Of a stretch of DNA of 57,616 nt, positions 30,387-40,929 are shown one piece after another. The notes beneath the pieces are model-generated. The model worked only from the letters and a program-made list of their open reading frames with translations. It searched no databases and was not told where the DNA came from. Each line of letters starts with the position of its first letter. Positions within the stretch are counted from its first letter, which is position 1. Source of the stretch: Rubritalea marina DSM 17716 (GTDB lineage Bacteria > Verrucomicrobiota > Verrucomicrobiia > Verrucomicrobiales > Akkermansiaceae); NCBI RefSeq assembly GCF_000378105.1, contig NZ_KB899265.1, positions 1 through 57,616 on the forward strand, read 5' to 3'. The position numbers and the translations under genes were made by a program.

Positions 30387-31109
30387 TTAAACGGTTAAGT
30401 ACTGAGCGATCACATCATCAGTAAGAGCAGAAATCTTGCCAGCTTCGACGATGGTTCCTCGTTCCATGATGGCAAAGTGGTCTGAGCATGCTTTGGCAAA
30501 ATCGATGTACTGTTCAACGAGGAGAATGCTCATATCGTAGTTTTTTTTGAGGTAGTTGATGGCATCTTCGATTTGATCGATGATCGATGGTTGGATGCCC
30601 TCGGTCGGTTCATCGAGCAGTAAGAGTTTAGGGTTGGTGAGTAGCGCTCTGCCAATGGCGAGTTGTTGCTGCTGACCACCAGACAGAACACCACCTTTGC
30701 GATTACGCATTTCTTTGAGCACGGGGAACAAGCTAAAGACTTCATCGAGCTTTTCTCCGTTATCTTTGCCGTGGATGCTCATGCTGATTTTGAGGTTCTC
30801 CCACACGCTGAGCCCCGAGAAAATCTCTCTTCCTTGAGGGACATAGCCGATGCCTGAGCGCGCTCGTTTTTCTGTCGAAAGACCTTGGATTTCATTGCCA
30901 TCGAGAGTGATGGTGCCTGAGCTTGCGGGGGCAATGCCCATGATGGTTTTGAGGGTGGTGGTCTTGCCAACGCCATTGCGGCCAAGCAATGAAACCACTG
31001 AGTTTTCTGGGATGTTGAAGTCAACGTCTCTGAGGATACGAGATCCATCGTAGGCGACGTTGATGCCTTGCAAGGTGACTTTGTTTGATTGGGCCATTGG
31101 ATTATTCAT
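30387..31109 (-). CDS. urtE: Urea ABC transporter ATP-binding protein UrtE
   Basis: One of two ATPases of the high-affinity urea importer (LivF-like). 240 residues: Walker A GRNGVGKTTT, signature LSGGQQQQLAIGRAL, Walker B LLLLDEPTEGIQP. The triple-Gln signature and EGIQPSI are characteristic of UrtE. The ATG at 31109 overlaps urtD by 8 bases; an ATG at 31097 avoids overlap and is equally possible. Confidence 0.93.
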   Translation of the reverse strand: MNNPMAQSNKVTLQGINVAYDGSRILRDVDFNIPENSVVSLLGRNGVGKTTTLKTIMGIAPASSGTITLDGNEIQGLSTEKRARSGIGYVPQGREIFSGLSVWENLKISMSIHGKDNGEKLDEVFSLFPVLKEMRNRKGGVLSGGQQQQLAIGRALLTNPKLLLLDEPTEGIQPSIIDQIEDAINYLKKNYDMSILLVEQYIDFAKACSDHFAIMERGTIVEAGKISALTDDVIAQYLTV

Positions 31110-31890
31110 GCTTTTGTCTACCTAGATAGACTTCCTTCACTTTTGCGTCGTTAGCGACTTCGAGAAACTTTCCTTCTTTGAGCACATGTCCTTGATGGAG
31201 CACCGTGACTTTGCGTGCGATCTGGCGGATGAATTCCATGTCGTGCTCCACCACCATGATGCTGTGCTTTCCCTCGAGACTGAGCAGCAGCTCACCAGTT
31301 CGCTCGGTTTCCTCATCACTCATTCCTGCAGCAGGTTCATCCACGAGCAAGATGCGAGGCTTTTGCGCTAGGAGCATGCCAATTTCTAGCCATTGCTTTT
31401 GGCCGTGCGATAGCAAGCCTGCTTGGTGGTGGCGCATGTCTTGCAGCCTGATAGTTTCAAGTACTTCTTCGATGGCTTCTCGATCGGGTTTACTTTCTTT
31501 GTAGAAAAGTGCGTGGAGTACGGAGCGATTGTGTCCCAGCGAGAGTACGATGTTATCGTAGACACTGTGGTGTTGATAGATGCTCGGAGTCTGGAATTTT
31601 CTGGCGATGCCTAGGCGGTTGATTTCATACTCACGTAGTTTGGTTAGGTCGAGGTCATGGCCATCATCCTGGTGGTACTTCAGGGTGCCTTCGTCTGGGC
31701 GCGTGCGTCCTGTGATGAGGTCCATGAAGGTGCTCTTACCGGCGCCATTTGGTCCGATGATCGTTCTGAGTTCTCCTTCACCAAGGTAGAAGTTGAGGTC
31801 ATTGATTGCTTTGAATCCATCAAAGCTTTTGGTGACTGATTCGATCGAGAGAACCAAGTCAGTGTCTTTGTAAAGTGGGTGATGTGACAT
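31102..31890 (-). CDS. urtD: Urea ABC transporter ATP-binding protein UrtD
   Basis: LivG-like ATPase of the urea importer; 262 residues. Walker A GPNGAGKSTF, the family's long insertion MDLITGRTRPDEG, RLGIARKFQTPSIY, LLSHGQKQWLEIG (LSHG instead of LSGG, typical of UrtD) and Walker B RILLVDEPAAGMSDEE. It is followed by urtE and preceded 12 bases upstream by urtC. Confidence 0.93.
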   Translation of the reverse strand: MSHHPLYKDTDLVLSIESVTKSFDGFKAINDLNFYLGEGELRTIIGPNGAGKSTFMDLITGRTRPDEGTLKYHQDDGHDLDLTKLREYEINRLGIARKFQTPSIYQHHSVYDNIVLSLGHNRSVLHALFYKESKPDREAIEEVLETIRLQDMRHHQAGLLSHGQKQWLEIGMLLAQKPRILLVDEPAAGMSDEETERTGELLLSLEGKHSIMVVEHDMEFIRQIARKVTVLHQGHVLKEGKFLEVANDAKVKEVYLGRQKHE

Positions 31891-31902
31891 GGCGATGGTG
31901 AC

Positions 31903-33021
31903 TTAGGCGCTGGCAGTTACTTGCTTGGACTTTTTCTTTGCGAGATAGGCTTTGATTTGTTCCCAGAGCCCCATGACGCCATTGGGCATGAAGAGCACCA
32001 CGAAGAGGAAGACAAAGCCAAGGATGATCAGCCAACTTTCCGGGTAGGCGCGGGTGGTGAAGCTCTTGAGCAGATTGATTAAGACGGCTCCGATGATTGG
32101 CCCGAATTTGGATCCACGCCCGCCTACCGCGACCCAGACGACGATGTCTAACCCTTTGGTGGGCCACATTTCACTGGGGTTGATGATACCTGCTTGGGGG
32201 ACATAGAGTGCGCCAGCGAGGCCGGCGATCATGGCACTCAAAACAAAGATGAAGACCTTGTAGTGTGTCGTAGAATAGCCAGAAAATCGGACACGGTTTT
32301 CTGAGTCACGAATCGCACGTTGTACCAATCCGAACTTACTTTTTAGCAGCCAGGCGATGAGTAGATAGACACCGATGAGGAAGGCGCCAGAGGCCCAGAA
32401 GAGGCCACGTGCTGCAGCTGGGTCATTGATGTTGGTTCCGAGTATGAACTTGAAGTCGGTGAACCCATTGTTCCCTCCGAAGGTGAAGTCGTTGCGGAAG
32501 AAGAGTAAGGCTGCTGCGTAGGTGAGCGCCTGGGTGAGGATGGAAAAGTAGACGCCTTTGATTCGTGAGCGGAAGGCTAATAATCCAAATAGGAAGGCTA
32601 CCAAGCCGGGCACCCACATCGCTGCGAAGATTGCAAATGTTGGACTATAGAATGGTTTCCAGTGGGTGGGGAGTTCATTGTAGCCTAAGAAAACCATGAA
32701 GTCGGGCAGGACACTTTTATAGGCTCCTAATTCCCCAATCATGAGCATGAGGTACATTCCAAATGCATAGCCACCGAGAGCAAAGAAAAGGCACTGGCCC
32801 AGGCACAACAGCCCAGTGTAACCCCAGAGGAAGTTGAGGCTCACTGCGAGAATCGCATAGCACAGGTACTTGCCCCAGACATTGAGTTGGAAGCTGCTAA
32901 CGTGAAGTAGCGAACCCTCGGGGAAGATCATGTTCATCACGGGGAAGATCGCCACAAAGCATGCTAAGATAGCGAAGAGCGTCTTTTCAGCACCCGAATC
33001 AAAGTAAGATAGTTTATTCAT
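31903..33021 (-). CDS. urtC: Urea ABC transporter permease UrtC
   Basis: LivM-like permease; 372 residues with about ten hydrophobic segments. Family words: [62 protein letters not shown] and [17 protein letters not shown] (transmembrane coupling motif). Ends with a basic cytoplasmic tail. Inner-membrane partner of UrtB. Confidence 0.93.
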   Translation of the reverse strand: MNKLSYFDSGAEKTLFAILACFVAIFPVMNMIFPEGSLLHVSSFQLNVWGKYLCYAILAVSLNFLWGYTGLLCLGQCLFFALGGYAFGMYLMLMIGELGAYKSVLPDFMVFLGYNELPTHWKPFYSPTFAIFAAMWVPGLVAFLFGLLAFRSRIKGVYFSILTQALTYAAALLFFRNDFTFGGNNGFTDFKFILGTNINDPAAARGLFWASGAFLIGVYLLIAWLLKSKFGLVQRAIRDSENRVRFSGYSTTHYKVFIFVLSAMIAGLAGALYVPQAGIINPSEMWPTKGLDIVVWVAVGGRGSKFGPIIGAVLINLLKSFTTRAYPESWLIILGFVFLFVVLFMPNGVMGLWEQIKAYLAKKKSKQVTASA

Positions 33022-33041
33022 TTTGAATGAGAAGTCGTTGC

Positions 33042-34676
33042 TTAGTCGTCTAGGCTACGGCTGCGTGCTGGGAAGATGCCGCCGGGTTTAAATTGTAGGA
33101 ATGCGATGATCATGAAGAGCACGGTGATCTTGCCCATCACTGGACCCAGAATCGGTTGTAGCCCTTGATCAATCATGCCGATACCCAGTGATGAAATCGC
33201 GGCGCCCAACAAATTACCGACTCCACCGACGACGACGACCATAAAGCTGTCGACGATGTAGGTTTGCCCCATCGAGGGGCCTACATTGCCGATCTGGGAG
33301 ATGAAGGCGCCAGCCAGCCCTGCGAGGCCTGAACCAAAGGCAAATGTTAGCATATTCACTCTGCTGGATGGCACTCCGAGGCTCGAAGCCATTTGGCGGT
33401 TTTGCATGGTGGCGCGAACGTGGAGACCCCAATTGGTTTTTGAGAGGAGCAATTTGGTGACGACGACTACAAAGATGGCAAAAATGATGAGACTGAGGCG
33501 GTTGAACGAGATGAGCACGCCACCAAAGTTGGCACTGCCAGAGAGCCAGTCAGGTGAAGATACTGAAACGTTGGCGGCGCCGAAGTAGAGTCGGAATGCT
33601 TGTTGCATCACCATGGAGACCGCCCAGGTTGCTAAGAGCGACTCGAGTGGGCGTGAATAGAGAAATTGGATCAAACCTTTTTCTAAGATTGCGCCAGCTA
33701 TCGCGGAGATGAGAAAGGCAATCGGAATGGCGATGATGAAGTACCAATCGTACATTGCTGAGCTTTCCCCATAGGTCGTGATGATGAAGTTCTGGACGAG
33801 ATAGACGGAGTAGCCTCCGATGGCAATGAACTCACCGTGCGCCATGTTGATTACCCCCATTTGGCCAAAAGTGATGGCGAGACCATAGGAGACTAACAAT
33901 AGTACTGAACCAGTGCTGAGTCCTCGAACGATGGTGCCGATCACGTCGATAAATTGTTGGTGTTCTTTGATCTGGCGCATGGCGATGTCGGCAGCGCTGA
34001 TGATGTTTGTTGCGTCTGCGCCTACGGCAATTTTTCTGGCTTTCTCGATGAACCCATTAGCCGCGAGGACATGGCGATCTCCTAGCAATTTGATCGCGGT
34101 GACTTTTTCATCTTCTGATCCGTGGGCAATCAGGCAAAGGGCAATGGCTTCTTCGAAGGCCAGCTTGACCTCATGAGATGTTTGCTCCTGGGAAAGGTTT
34201 CTGAGAATTTCGAGGTGCTCTAGCTTTTGGGTGGCGCCTAGCTTGCGTGCGGCCTCGGCGCGCGTGCTCATGTCTGGTGAGCGCAAGTCCAAGAAATCGA
34301 CGATTTTGCTCAATTGTTTTCTGAGCTTACGGCTGGCCCTAGATTTTTTGTGATCATCTGCGGGGATGGCGAGTTCTCCCGTTGCAAGGTTTTGGTAGGT
34401 ATTGTCGGCGACTTTCCAGTAGACGATTTGAGTGCTAGCGGATCGACTGATGTTGCCGACTCGCCATGCTGCTACGATCTCTTGGATGATCGGTTCGCCT
34501 AGTTTTGAGAGTTTATCGAGCGATGCTTGATGGGTGGAGCGATCATCGGTTTGGACAAGCTCGACTAGCACTTGTCTCGCTTTGACCTCATCACACCAAG
34601 CCGACGGTATGGTGATGAATATGGCGAATAGAATGCAGAAGGTGCTGAGACATTTTTTCGAGGATGAAAATATCAT
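33042..34676 (-). CDS. urtB: Urea ABC transporter permease UrtB
   Basis: LivH-like permease; 544 residues. The first 240 residues are a signal-like start ([16 protein letters not shown]) and a soluble, helix-rich domain with repeated RAEAARKLG and [13 protein letters not shown] units that look like HEAT-type repeats, as in many UrtB. The permease follows ([57 protein letters not shown]). It is the first gene downstream of the sigma-54-like motif at 34715-34731, which lies 39-55 bases before the ATG. Confidence 0.93.
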   Translation of the reverse strand: MIFSSSKKCLSTFCILFAIFITIPSAWCDEVKARQVLVELVQTDDRSTHQASLDKLSKLGEPIIQEIVAAWRVGNISRSASTQIVYWKVADNTYQNLATGELAIPADDHKKSRASRKLRKQLSKIVDFLDLRSPDMSTRAEAARKLGATQKLEHLEILRNLSQEQTSHEVKLAFEEAIALCLIAHGSEDEKVTAIKLLGDRHVLAANGFIEKARKIAVGADATNIISAADIAMRQIKEHQQFIDVIGTIVRGLSTGSVLLLVSYGLAITFGQMGVINMAHGEFIAIGGYSVYLVQNFIITTYGESSAMYDWYFIIAIPIAFLISAIAGAILEKGLIQFLYSRPLESLLATWAVSMVMQQAFRLYFGAANVSVSSPDWLSGSANFGGVLISFNRLSLIIFAIFVVVVTKLLLSKTNWGLHVRATMQNRQMASSLGVPSSRVNMLTFAFGSGLAGLAGAFISQIGNVGPSMGQTYIVDSFMVVVVGGVGNLLGAAISSLGIGMIDQGLQPILGPVMGKITVLFMIIAFLQFKPGGIFPARSRSLDD

Positions 34677-34714
34677 AATATCATGGTCTCATATCTTTAG
34701 ACTGAAATCTAATT

Positions 34715-34731
34715 AGCATTATATGTGCCAT
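34715..34731 (-). promoter_or_regulatory. Sigma-54-type promoter for urtBCDE-ureABCEFGD
   Basis: Minus-strand ATGGCACATATAATGCT has the -24 GG and -12 GC exactly 12 bases apart, with TGGCAC fully matching consensus and TGC kept at -12. It shares 14 of 17 bases with the motif at 48504-48520. Expected start of transcription about 34705, leader about 29 bases. It lies in a 148-base AT-rich gap between atzF and urtB. Confidence 0.72.
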
Positions 34732-34824
34732 TAGATTGTGTAATTATCTATCAATGAGTTTAATGGATGACTTGAATGTGTTTATTGTTCATTTATATAA
34801 TTTGGTGGAAATATACTAATAAAT

Positions 34825-36642
34825 CTATTCAGAGGTGTTTTGATTGATGAATTTACGCCAGTCTGCGAGGTGGGAGATATCTTGAGCTGGTTGTTGGGGT
34901 GAGTGGATCGCGATAGGTTCGCAAATGAAGCCAGGGCATTCGTCACCATTTTCTAGTGTGACTTTGCCGATTCCTAGTGGGGCTGGGATATTGGTCACGA
35001 AGGATCCAAAGTGCGCCGTAGGGATGAGCCAAACTTCGACATAGATGGAGACTGCCTCTGGGCTCTGCGGGCATACTTTGATCACGCCAGGTCGAGGTGG
35101 GATGCTATCGCCAATGGCGGGTAGGGCGTAGAATTTGTATGTTTTGGCTGTGCGAGTGGTTCTCCAGAGTCGTGCTTGGCGCGAGGTGAGTTGCCCATTG
35201 AGGGCCATTCCAGAAAGGTGAGCTCCGCAGACCACGATAGCATTCCATCCCTCTGGGATATTGTTTGTGTCCTCATCCACGGGGGGCGTTCCCGTGGCAA
35301 ACCTCCCAGCGATGTCGAGTAATTTGGCATCGTGGAACTTTGGCGCGAAGGCGGTGACACCAAAAGGCAGGCCGTGTTTGTAGAAGCCAGCGGGGAATGC
35401 GGTAGCAGCGTAGTCCAGCAGGTTCATGAAGTTGGTGTAGTAGCCAAGGTTCGAGTTGAGCTCTATGGGTTTTGCAGCAACTTCGCTCTTGGTATATACG
35501 GTGCCGTTGGTGGGGGTGAGGACGAAGTCAACAGTTTCGAGTGTCTGGTCGGCCAGGCGTTTGAGTGACTTGAGTTTGTACTCGGCTTTGAATGCGTCGG
35601 ATGCTTTTAAATGTTCTCCTGGGGCAATGATTTTATGAGTTACGGGATGGAGTGCGTCTGGCGAAGTTCTGATAAATTCTTCGATAGCGACGAAGCGTTC
35701 CGCGACCCAAGGGCCTTCGTAAAGAAGGAGAGCGGCTTCTAGGAAGGGGGTGAAGTCGATGGTGACCTTCAATCCACCGAGTGCTTCCATACCTTGGATT
35801 GCTTTGGCGTAGAGCTGCTCAGCCTCGATGTCTCCGAAGAACTTGAGTTGTGCTGTTTCAGGAACCCCAAAGGTGAAGTTCTTTTGAACTGAGCCAAGCG
35901 GGGCTGCTTCTGGCACATGCTGGGACGGGACCGCGTATGGATCTTTGGGGTCGAACTGGGCAGCTACGGAATAGATGCATTGGGCATCTTCTGCTGTGTT
36001 GGCAAAGATCGAGACACAGTCCAGTGATTTACAGGCGGGTACCACACCGCGACAGCTCAGCGTGCCTTTGCTTGGTTTGTGTCCCACGAGGTTGTTGAGC
36101 GATGCTGGTACTCTGCCTGAGCCAGCAGTGTCGGTACCCAATGCGAAACTCACCAGTTGCTTGGCGCAGGCGACCGCTGAGCCAGAGCTGGATCCCCCTG
36201 GGATGTACTCAGAGCGGTAGGCATTGTCCGGAATGCCGTAGGGTGATCGCAGCCCGACCAAGCCGGTCGCAAATTGATCTAAGTTTGTTTTGCCGATAGG
36301 AATGGCACCTGCTGCGATCAATCGTTCCACGACGAAGGCCGACTTTTCAGGAGTGTAGGCATAGCTCGGGCAGGCAGCGGTGGTGGGGGTGCCAGCGAGG
36401 TCAATATTGTCTTTGATGGCGAATGGTATGCCGTAGAGCGGGAGCTCTCTGGGGTCCTGGGATTCGAGTGCCTCAGCGTACTGGAGTAGTTGCTCCTGTG
36501 AGAGCAAGTGAATCCAGATCGCGCTGGGCTCGATGGCGGCAATCTTCGCTGAGAGGAGATTGGTCAAGCCCCGAGGGGTCAATGAGCCGTTGAGGTAGGC
36601 AGCTCTGAGGCTAGGGATGCTCAGGTCGTCGATAGTGTTCAT
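34825..36642 (-). CDS. atzF: Allophanate hydrolase
   Basis: Splits allophanate to 2 NH3 and 2 CO2, ending guanidine (or urea-carboxylase) degradation. 605 residues: amidase-signature domain with GIPFAIKDNIDLAGTPTTAA (catalytic Lys), GGSSSGSAVA (Ser-cisSer-Ser), TDTAGSGRVPA, then the C-terminal AtzF domain (about 460-605) with FVTNIPAPLGIGKV and GDECPGFICE. Stand-alone, not fused to the carboxylase. It follows the carboxylase by 24 bases and is the last gene before the urtB promoter. Confidence 0.93.
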   Translation of the reverse strand: MNTIDDLSIPSLRAAYLNGSLTPRGLTNLLSAKIAAIEPSAIWIHLLSQEQLLQYAEALESQDPRELPLYGIPFAIKDNIDLAGTPTTAACPSYAYTPEKSAFVVERLIAAGAIPIGKTNLDQFATGLVGLRSPYGIPDNAYRSEYIPGGSSSGSAVACAKQLVSFALGTDTAGSGRVPASLNNLVGHKPSKGTLSCRGVVPACKSLDCVSIFANTAEDAQCIYSVAAQFDPKDPYAVPSQHVPEAAPLGSVQKNFTFGVPETAQLKFFGDIEAEQLYAKAIQGMEALGGLKVTIDFTPFLEAALLLYEGPWVAERFVAIEEFIRTSPDALHPVTHKIIAPGEHLKASDAFKAEYKLKSLKRLADQTLETVDFVLTPTNGTVYTKSEVAAKPIELNSNLGYYTNFMNLLDYAATAFPAGFYKHGLPFGVTAFAPKFHDAKLLDIAGRFATGTPPVDEDTNNIPEGWNAIVVCGAHLSGMALNGQLTSRQARLWRTTRTAKTYKFYALPAIGDSIPPRPGVIKVCPQSPEAVSIYVEVWLIPTAHFGSFVTNIPAPLGIGKVTLENGDECPGFICEPIAIHSPQQPAQDISHLADWRKFINQNTSE

Positions 36643-36666
36643 GGTGTGGGCAGCTTGCTTTTAGAC

Positions 36667-39600
36667 TTATTGGGGGCGGATGGAGGCGATGATTTCTCCA
36701 GCCGTCACTGCGGCGCCCTCCTCTTTATGGATGCTGGTGATGGTGCCGGAGCAGGGAGCAATGACGTGGAACTCGGTTTTCATGCTTTCGATGATCATGA
36801 TAGTTTCGTCTTGAGCGACTTGTTTGCCGGGCTTGGTGAGGATTTTCCAGAGGCTGCCGACGATGGGGGCGTGGACTTGTTCATCTGCTTCATCGAGGTT
36901 GAGAGGATCGGTCTCCGTGTGAAGGTGTGATTCTGTGGAGGAAAAGTTCATCGCACCGGTGCGTTCCCAGTCTTCCCTTTCTTTATCGAAGGCGTCCTGT
37001 TGTTTGGCTTTGAATTGCTGAATTGGCTCCGCATTTTCTGCGAGGAATTGGTGGTAGTCTGCGACTTTAAAGCTGCTCTCTTCGATGCGGACTTCGAAGC
37101 TTCCAGTAAGGAACTTTTCGCGCATTTCTAGGAGTTCTTCTTCACCTACAGGGTACCAACGGATCTGATCGAAGAACCTCAAAAGCCATGGCTTAGGGAA
37201 TTGCTCGGTTTTATTGTAGCGGTTCCAAATCGGTAGGGTTCTACCAACAAATTGATAGCCGCCGGGGCCTTCCATGCCATAAATGCACATGTAGGCTCCG
37301 CCGATGCCCACGGCATTCTCAGGTGTCCAGGTGCGCGCTGGGTTGTATTTGGTGGTAACGAGGCGGTGGCGCGGGTCGAGTGGGGTGGCGACTGGGGCAC
37401 CTAGATAGACATCGCCTAAGCCCATCACAAAGTAGCTGGCATCGAAGACGATTTTTTTGACATCTTCGATCGATTTTAGCCCATTGATGCGTCGGATGAA
37501 TTCGATATTCGAAGGGCACCACGGTGCGTCGTCACGCACGATTTGCATGTATTTTTCGATGGCCAGTTGGGTGCTGGGGTCATCCCAAGAAAGTGGGAGA
37601 TGGATGATTCTGCTGGGGAATTCCATCGCCTCGACGGGGGGTAATGCGAGTTCTATCGCCGAGACATATTCCAATACGGCCTCGAGGCTGAGGTGCAGGG
37701 GATCGTATTGGATTTGTAGCGATCGGATGCCAGGAACGAGCTCTAAAAGCCCATCGAATGGGCTGTCCTTGAGGTTTTGGTAGAGTGCCTGCACTCTGAA
37801 TCGCAGATCGAGGTCGAGCTCCATGTCGCCGAATTCGACCAAGAGTACTCCATCACCACTCTGACGGTAGGTGGATGCTGGGGCTTCATTGGGTGTGTTG
37901 ACTCTCAGGACGGGAGAGTGCAGGGACTCGGCTGTGAGAGTGGTGGACCATGGTATTGTTGTATCTTCTTTGGAGATTTCCTTATGACCTGCTAGGAGCT
38001 TTTCTTGGGTGACAAAGCGCTGCTCGGCGTTTTCGTTAGAGATGTTGATGAATCGTATGGTGTCGCCTGCCTTGAGTTGCCCGAGTTTCCATAAATCTGC
38101 CTTGATCACCACGGCGGGACAGACAAAACCTCCGAGGCTTGGGCCGTCTGGTCCGAGGATGATTGGCATGTCCCCAGTGAAGTCGATAGAGCCAACAGTG
38201 TAGGCATTGTCATGGATGTTTGATGGGTGGAGTCCAGCCTCCCCACCATCACTTCGTGCCCAATCGGGCTTCGGTCCGATGAGGCGGACGCCGGTACGGT
38301 CTGAGTTGTAGTGCACTTCCCAATCGCTTTTGAAGAAGGTTTCGATGTCATCTGGAGTGAAGAACTCGGGGGCCGCGTGTGGTCCGTAGTTGACGTGGAT
38401 CTCCCAGTGAGAATCGAGCGTGGGTAGAGCCCATGGTTCAAGCGGGTTTTCGGCTTGAGTGTTTTTACGATTCTGGATTTGTAGGATATCTCCATGCTGC
38501 AAGGTTCTACCGGCGTGGCCGCCAAACTTGCCGAGGCGGAAGGTGGACTTGCTACCGAGGTAGTCGGCGGCATCTAGACCACCGGAGAAGGCGATATAGC
38601 AGCGTTGACCGGCACCCTCAGCGAGTCCTAGCTTGAGGGTGTCTCCTTCGGAAACTTGGATGGTTGTGTGTCGTGCGATGTGCTGGTCATTGAGCATTGG
38701 TGACATGTCAGCTCCAGTGATGCAGATCGAGGTGTCGCAGCCGAAGCGCAGGGTAGGGCCTTGCACTGAGCATTCCATGCCAGCAGCGTCGGCTGAGTTG
38801 CCAAGAATGGAGTTTGCGATGCGGAAGTGGAGGGTGTCAAAGGGGCCTGATGGGGGAACGCCGACGTCCCACATGCCGACCCGGCCCGGGTAGTCTTGGA
38901 TGCTGGTTTCTAATCCTGGCTTGAGGACCTCGATGCGCCTGTCTGCGTAAGTGAAGTCATTGAGGAAGCGCGTGTGGATGGTGCCGGATTGGAAGGCTTC
39001 GGATTCCAGTACTGCGTGGAGGAAGCGCAGGTTTGACTCGATCCCATAGAGCTCTGTGTCTAGCACCGCGGCGGAGAGCGCGAGTTGCGCAGCTTTGCGG
39101 TTGGCTCGGTGCACGATGATTTTCGCCAACATCGGGTCATAGAATGGAGAGACCTCGGTACCTGGCTGGAGCCATGTGTCGCAGCGGCTGCGATGAGGTG
39201 GCCTGAAGTGGCTGATAAACCCGGTGCTTGGCTGGAAGTCTTTTTTGGGGTCTTCGGCGTAGACGCGGACTTGCATGGCGTGCCCAGATGGCTGCAGTAT
39301 GATCGAGGAAAGTGCTGGCATTTCGCCGTGGCCGAGAGCGATCATCCAGCCAACGAGGTCAACACCCCAAACTTCTTCGGTGACGCCGTGTTCGACTTGA
39401 AGCCTGGCATTAACTTCAAGAAAATAGAATGTACGAGCAATATCATCCCAGAGGAATTCGACGGTGCCTGCGGATTGGTAATTGACGGACTTGGCGATCG
39501 CCGATGCGGCGCTGTGAAGTGCCTCACGCTCGTTGTCTGTGAGTCCGGGAGCTGGAGTTTCTTCAATGACTTTTTGGTTGCGTCGTTGGGTCGAGCAATC

Positions 39601-40278
39601 GCGCTCGCCAAGTGTCAGAACCTCGCCTTTGCCATCACCAAATAACTGAACTTCGATGTGGCGAGCGCGCTCGATGTATTTTTCAATAAAGACACTGGAG
39701 TCTGAGAAGTTAGAATCTGAAAGTCGTACGACTTGCTCAAATTTGTCGGCCACTTCATCGGGGCTGTAGGCGACCTGCATGCCGATCCCTCCACCACCGG
39801 CGGAGGATTTAATGATGACTGGATAACCGATGGCCTTGGCTGTTTCTATTGCTTCATGAGCCGAGCTGAGAAGCTCGCTGCCCTCTAGCAGCGGAACCCC
39901 TTGTTGCTTTGCGATGTCGCGGCAAAGGTGCTTGAGCCCACAGGTCTCGAGCTGGGCCGGCGTGGGTCCGAGGAAGGTGATTCCCTCTGTGGCACATTGT
40001 TGGGCAAACTTAGCATTCTCACTCAAGAAGCCATAACCAGGATGGATGGCAGTGACGCCGAGCTTCTTGGCCTCGGAGATGATGCGGTCGGCATTGAGGT
40101 AGGTGTGTTGTGGGGTGTCTCCAGGTAGGTGAATGGCTTCATCGGCTTCGAGTACGTAGGGAGCTTCCTTGTCCGGATCCGAGTACAGGACGACCGAGGG
40201 TATTTGGAGTTTTTTGAGGGTGTTGAGAATACGGCTGCTGATGGCGCCACGGTTGGCGATAAGAACTTTTTTCTTCAT
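36667..40278 (-). CDS. Biotin-dependent guanidine carboxylase (urea-carboxylase family)
   Basis: 1203 residues from the ATG at 40278 (MKKKVLIANRGAISSRIL). Order: biotin carboxylase (ATP-grasp with SAGGGGIGMQ, EKYIERARHIEVQ, FLEVNARLQVEH), KipI/KipA-type carboxyltransferase (VLKPGLETSIQDYPGRVG; FSGGLDAADYLGS; IHLPLSW), and C-terminal biotin carrier with Lys1167 in IIESMKTEF. Annotated conventionally as urea carboxylase. Members found, as here, with two DUF1989 proteins and a NitT-type transporter have been reassigned to guanidine carboxylase: guanidine + HCO3- + ATP to carboxyguanidine. I infer that activity from the company it keeps, not from its own residues. The organism already has urease, making urea carboxylation redundant. 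Confidence 0.85.
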   Translation of the reverse strand: MKKKVLIANRGAISSRILNTLKKLQIPSVVLYSDPDKEAPYVLEADEAIHLPGDTPQHTYLNADRIISEAKKLGVTAIHPGYGFLSENAKFAQQCATEGITFLGPTPAQLETCGLKHLCRDIAKQQGVPLLEGSELLSSAHEAIETAKAIGYPVIIKSSAGGGGIGMQVAYSPDEVADKFEQVVRLSDSNFSDSSVFIEKYIERARHIEVQLFGDGKGEVLTLGERDCSTQRRNQKVIEETPAPGLTDNEREALHSAASAIAKSVNYQSAGTVEFLWDDIARTFYFLEVNARLQVEHGVTEEVWGVDLVGWMIALGHGEMPALSSIILQPSGHAMQVRVYAEDPKKDFQPSTGFISHFRPPHRSRCDTWLQPGTEVSPFYDPMLAKIIVHRANRKAAQLALSAAVLDTELYGIESNLRFLHAVLESEAFQSGTIHTRFLNDFTYADRRIEVLKPGLETSIQDYPGRVGMWDVGVPPSGPFDTLHFRIANSILGNSADAAGMECSVQGPTLRFGCDTSICITGADMSPMLNDQHIARHTTIQVSEGDTLKLGLAEGAGQRCYIAFSGGLDAADYLGSKSTFRLGKFGGHAGRTLQHGDILQIQNRKNTQAENPLEPWALPTLDSHWEIHVNYGPHAAPEFFTPDDIETFFKSDWEVHYNSDRTGVRLIGPKPDWARSDGGEAGLHPSNIHDNAYTVGSIDFTGDMPIILGPDGPSLGGFVCPAVVIKADLWKLGQLKAGDTIRFINISNENAEQRFVTQEKLLAGHKEISKEDTTIPWSTTLTAESLHSPVLRVNTPNEAPASTYRQSGDGVLLVEFGDMELDLDLRFRVQALYQNLKDSPFDGLLELVPGIRSLQIQYDPLHLSLEAVLEYVSAIELALPPVEAMEFPSRIIHLPLSWDDPSTQLAIEKYMQIVRDDAPWCPSNIEFIRRINGLKSIEDVKKIVFDASYFVMGLGDVYLGAPVATPLDPRHRLVTTKYNPARTWTPENAVGIGGAYMCIYGMEGPGGYQFVGRTLPIWNRYNKTEQFPKPWLLRFFDQIRWYPVGEEELLEMREKFLTGSFEVRIEESSFKVADYHQFLAENAEPIQQFKAKQQDAFDKEREDWERTGAMNFSSTESHLHTETDPLNLDEADEQVHAPIVGSLWKILTKPGKQVAQDETIMIIESMKTEFHVIAPCSGTITSIHKEEGAAVTAGEIIASIRPQ

Positions 40279-40282
40279 GGTT

Positions 40283-40915
40283 TTAGTCCCAGATGAAGAC
40301 CTCCACTGGGGTCGGGTTGTATGCATTGCACGGGTTGTTCAACTGTGGGCAATTCGAGATGAGTGCTAGGATGTCCTGCTTTGCGACCATTTCGACATAC
40401 CTGCCGGGTGCTGAAATGCCGTCGGCGAAGGTGAGCTCTCCATCCGAGGTGACTGGGACATTCATGAAGAAGTTGATGTTGCAGGTGATGTCGCGCTTCC
40501 CCATGCCTTGGCCCCATTGTGCGAGCCCGGAGATGAAGATGTCTCTGCAGGCGTGCATGGGTTCTTTTTCGAAGGCATAGCGCATAATGTTAGACTCACG
40601 GGAGCAGGCTCCTCCAAGGGTGTCATGGCGGCCACAGGTGTCGGCCGTCACCATGAGCATCGGGTGGCCCAAGTTACTCATGAGGGTGGTGCCAGTGGTG
40701 ATGTAGAGGTTTTGTTGGTGTTGGATCGTGTCACTGGCGCTGTAGCGCTCTGAGCTATCGTGCGAGCAATAGAAGAGCGTGTCGGCTGCTTGGTTTCCTT
40801 CGAGGTCAAGGATGCGGAAGGTCTGACCTTTCTTGATTTCATGCATCCAGTGGTCGCCAGCCAGGATGACCTTGCGATAGGCTGCGAGTGCGGGGTTCAT
40901 GGTGGATTCAGTCAT
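40283..40915 (-). CDS. Carboxyguanidine deiminase subunit (urea-carboxylase-associated protein 1, DUF1989)
   Basis: 210 residues of the DUF1989 family. Words: [58 protein letters not shown] and [11 protein letters not shown]. The CGRHD motif with Cys and His near residue 100 may bind metal. With the neighbouring DUF1989 protein it should convert carboxyguanidine to allophanate plus ammonia, a role established for such pairs (CgdA/CgdB); which subunit is which I cannot assign. It lies 4 bases before the carboxylase gene and 14 after its partner. Confidence 0.85.
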   Translation of the reverse strand: MTESTMNPALAAYRKVILAGDHWMHEIKKGQTFRILDLEGNQAADTLFYCSHDSSERYSASDTIQHQQNLYITTGTTLMSNLGHPMLMVTADTCGRHDTLGGACSRESNIMRYAFEKEPMHACRDIFISGLAQWGQGMGKRDITCNINFFMNVPVTSDGELTFADGISAPGRYVEMVAKQDILALISNCPQLNNPCNAYNPTPVEVFIWD

Positions 40916-40929
40916 GGTTGATCGCTTGG

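Noticed and set aside
36667-40278. Urea amidolyase fusion
   Set aside because: Allophanate hydrolase is a separate gene; the carboxylase ends at the biotin carrier with no amidase domain.
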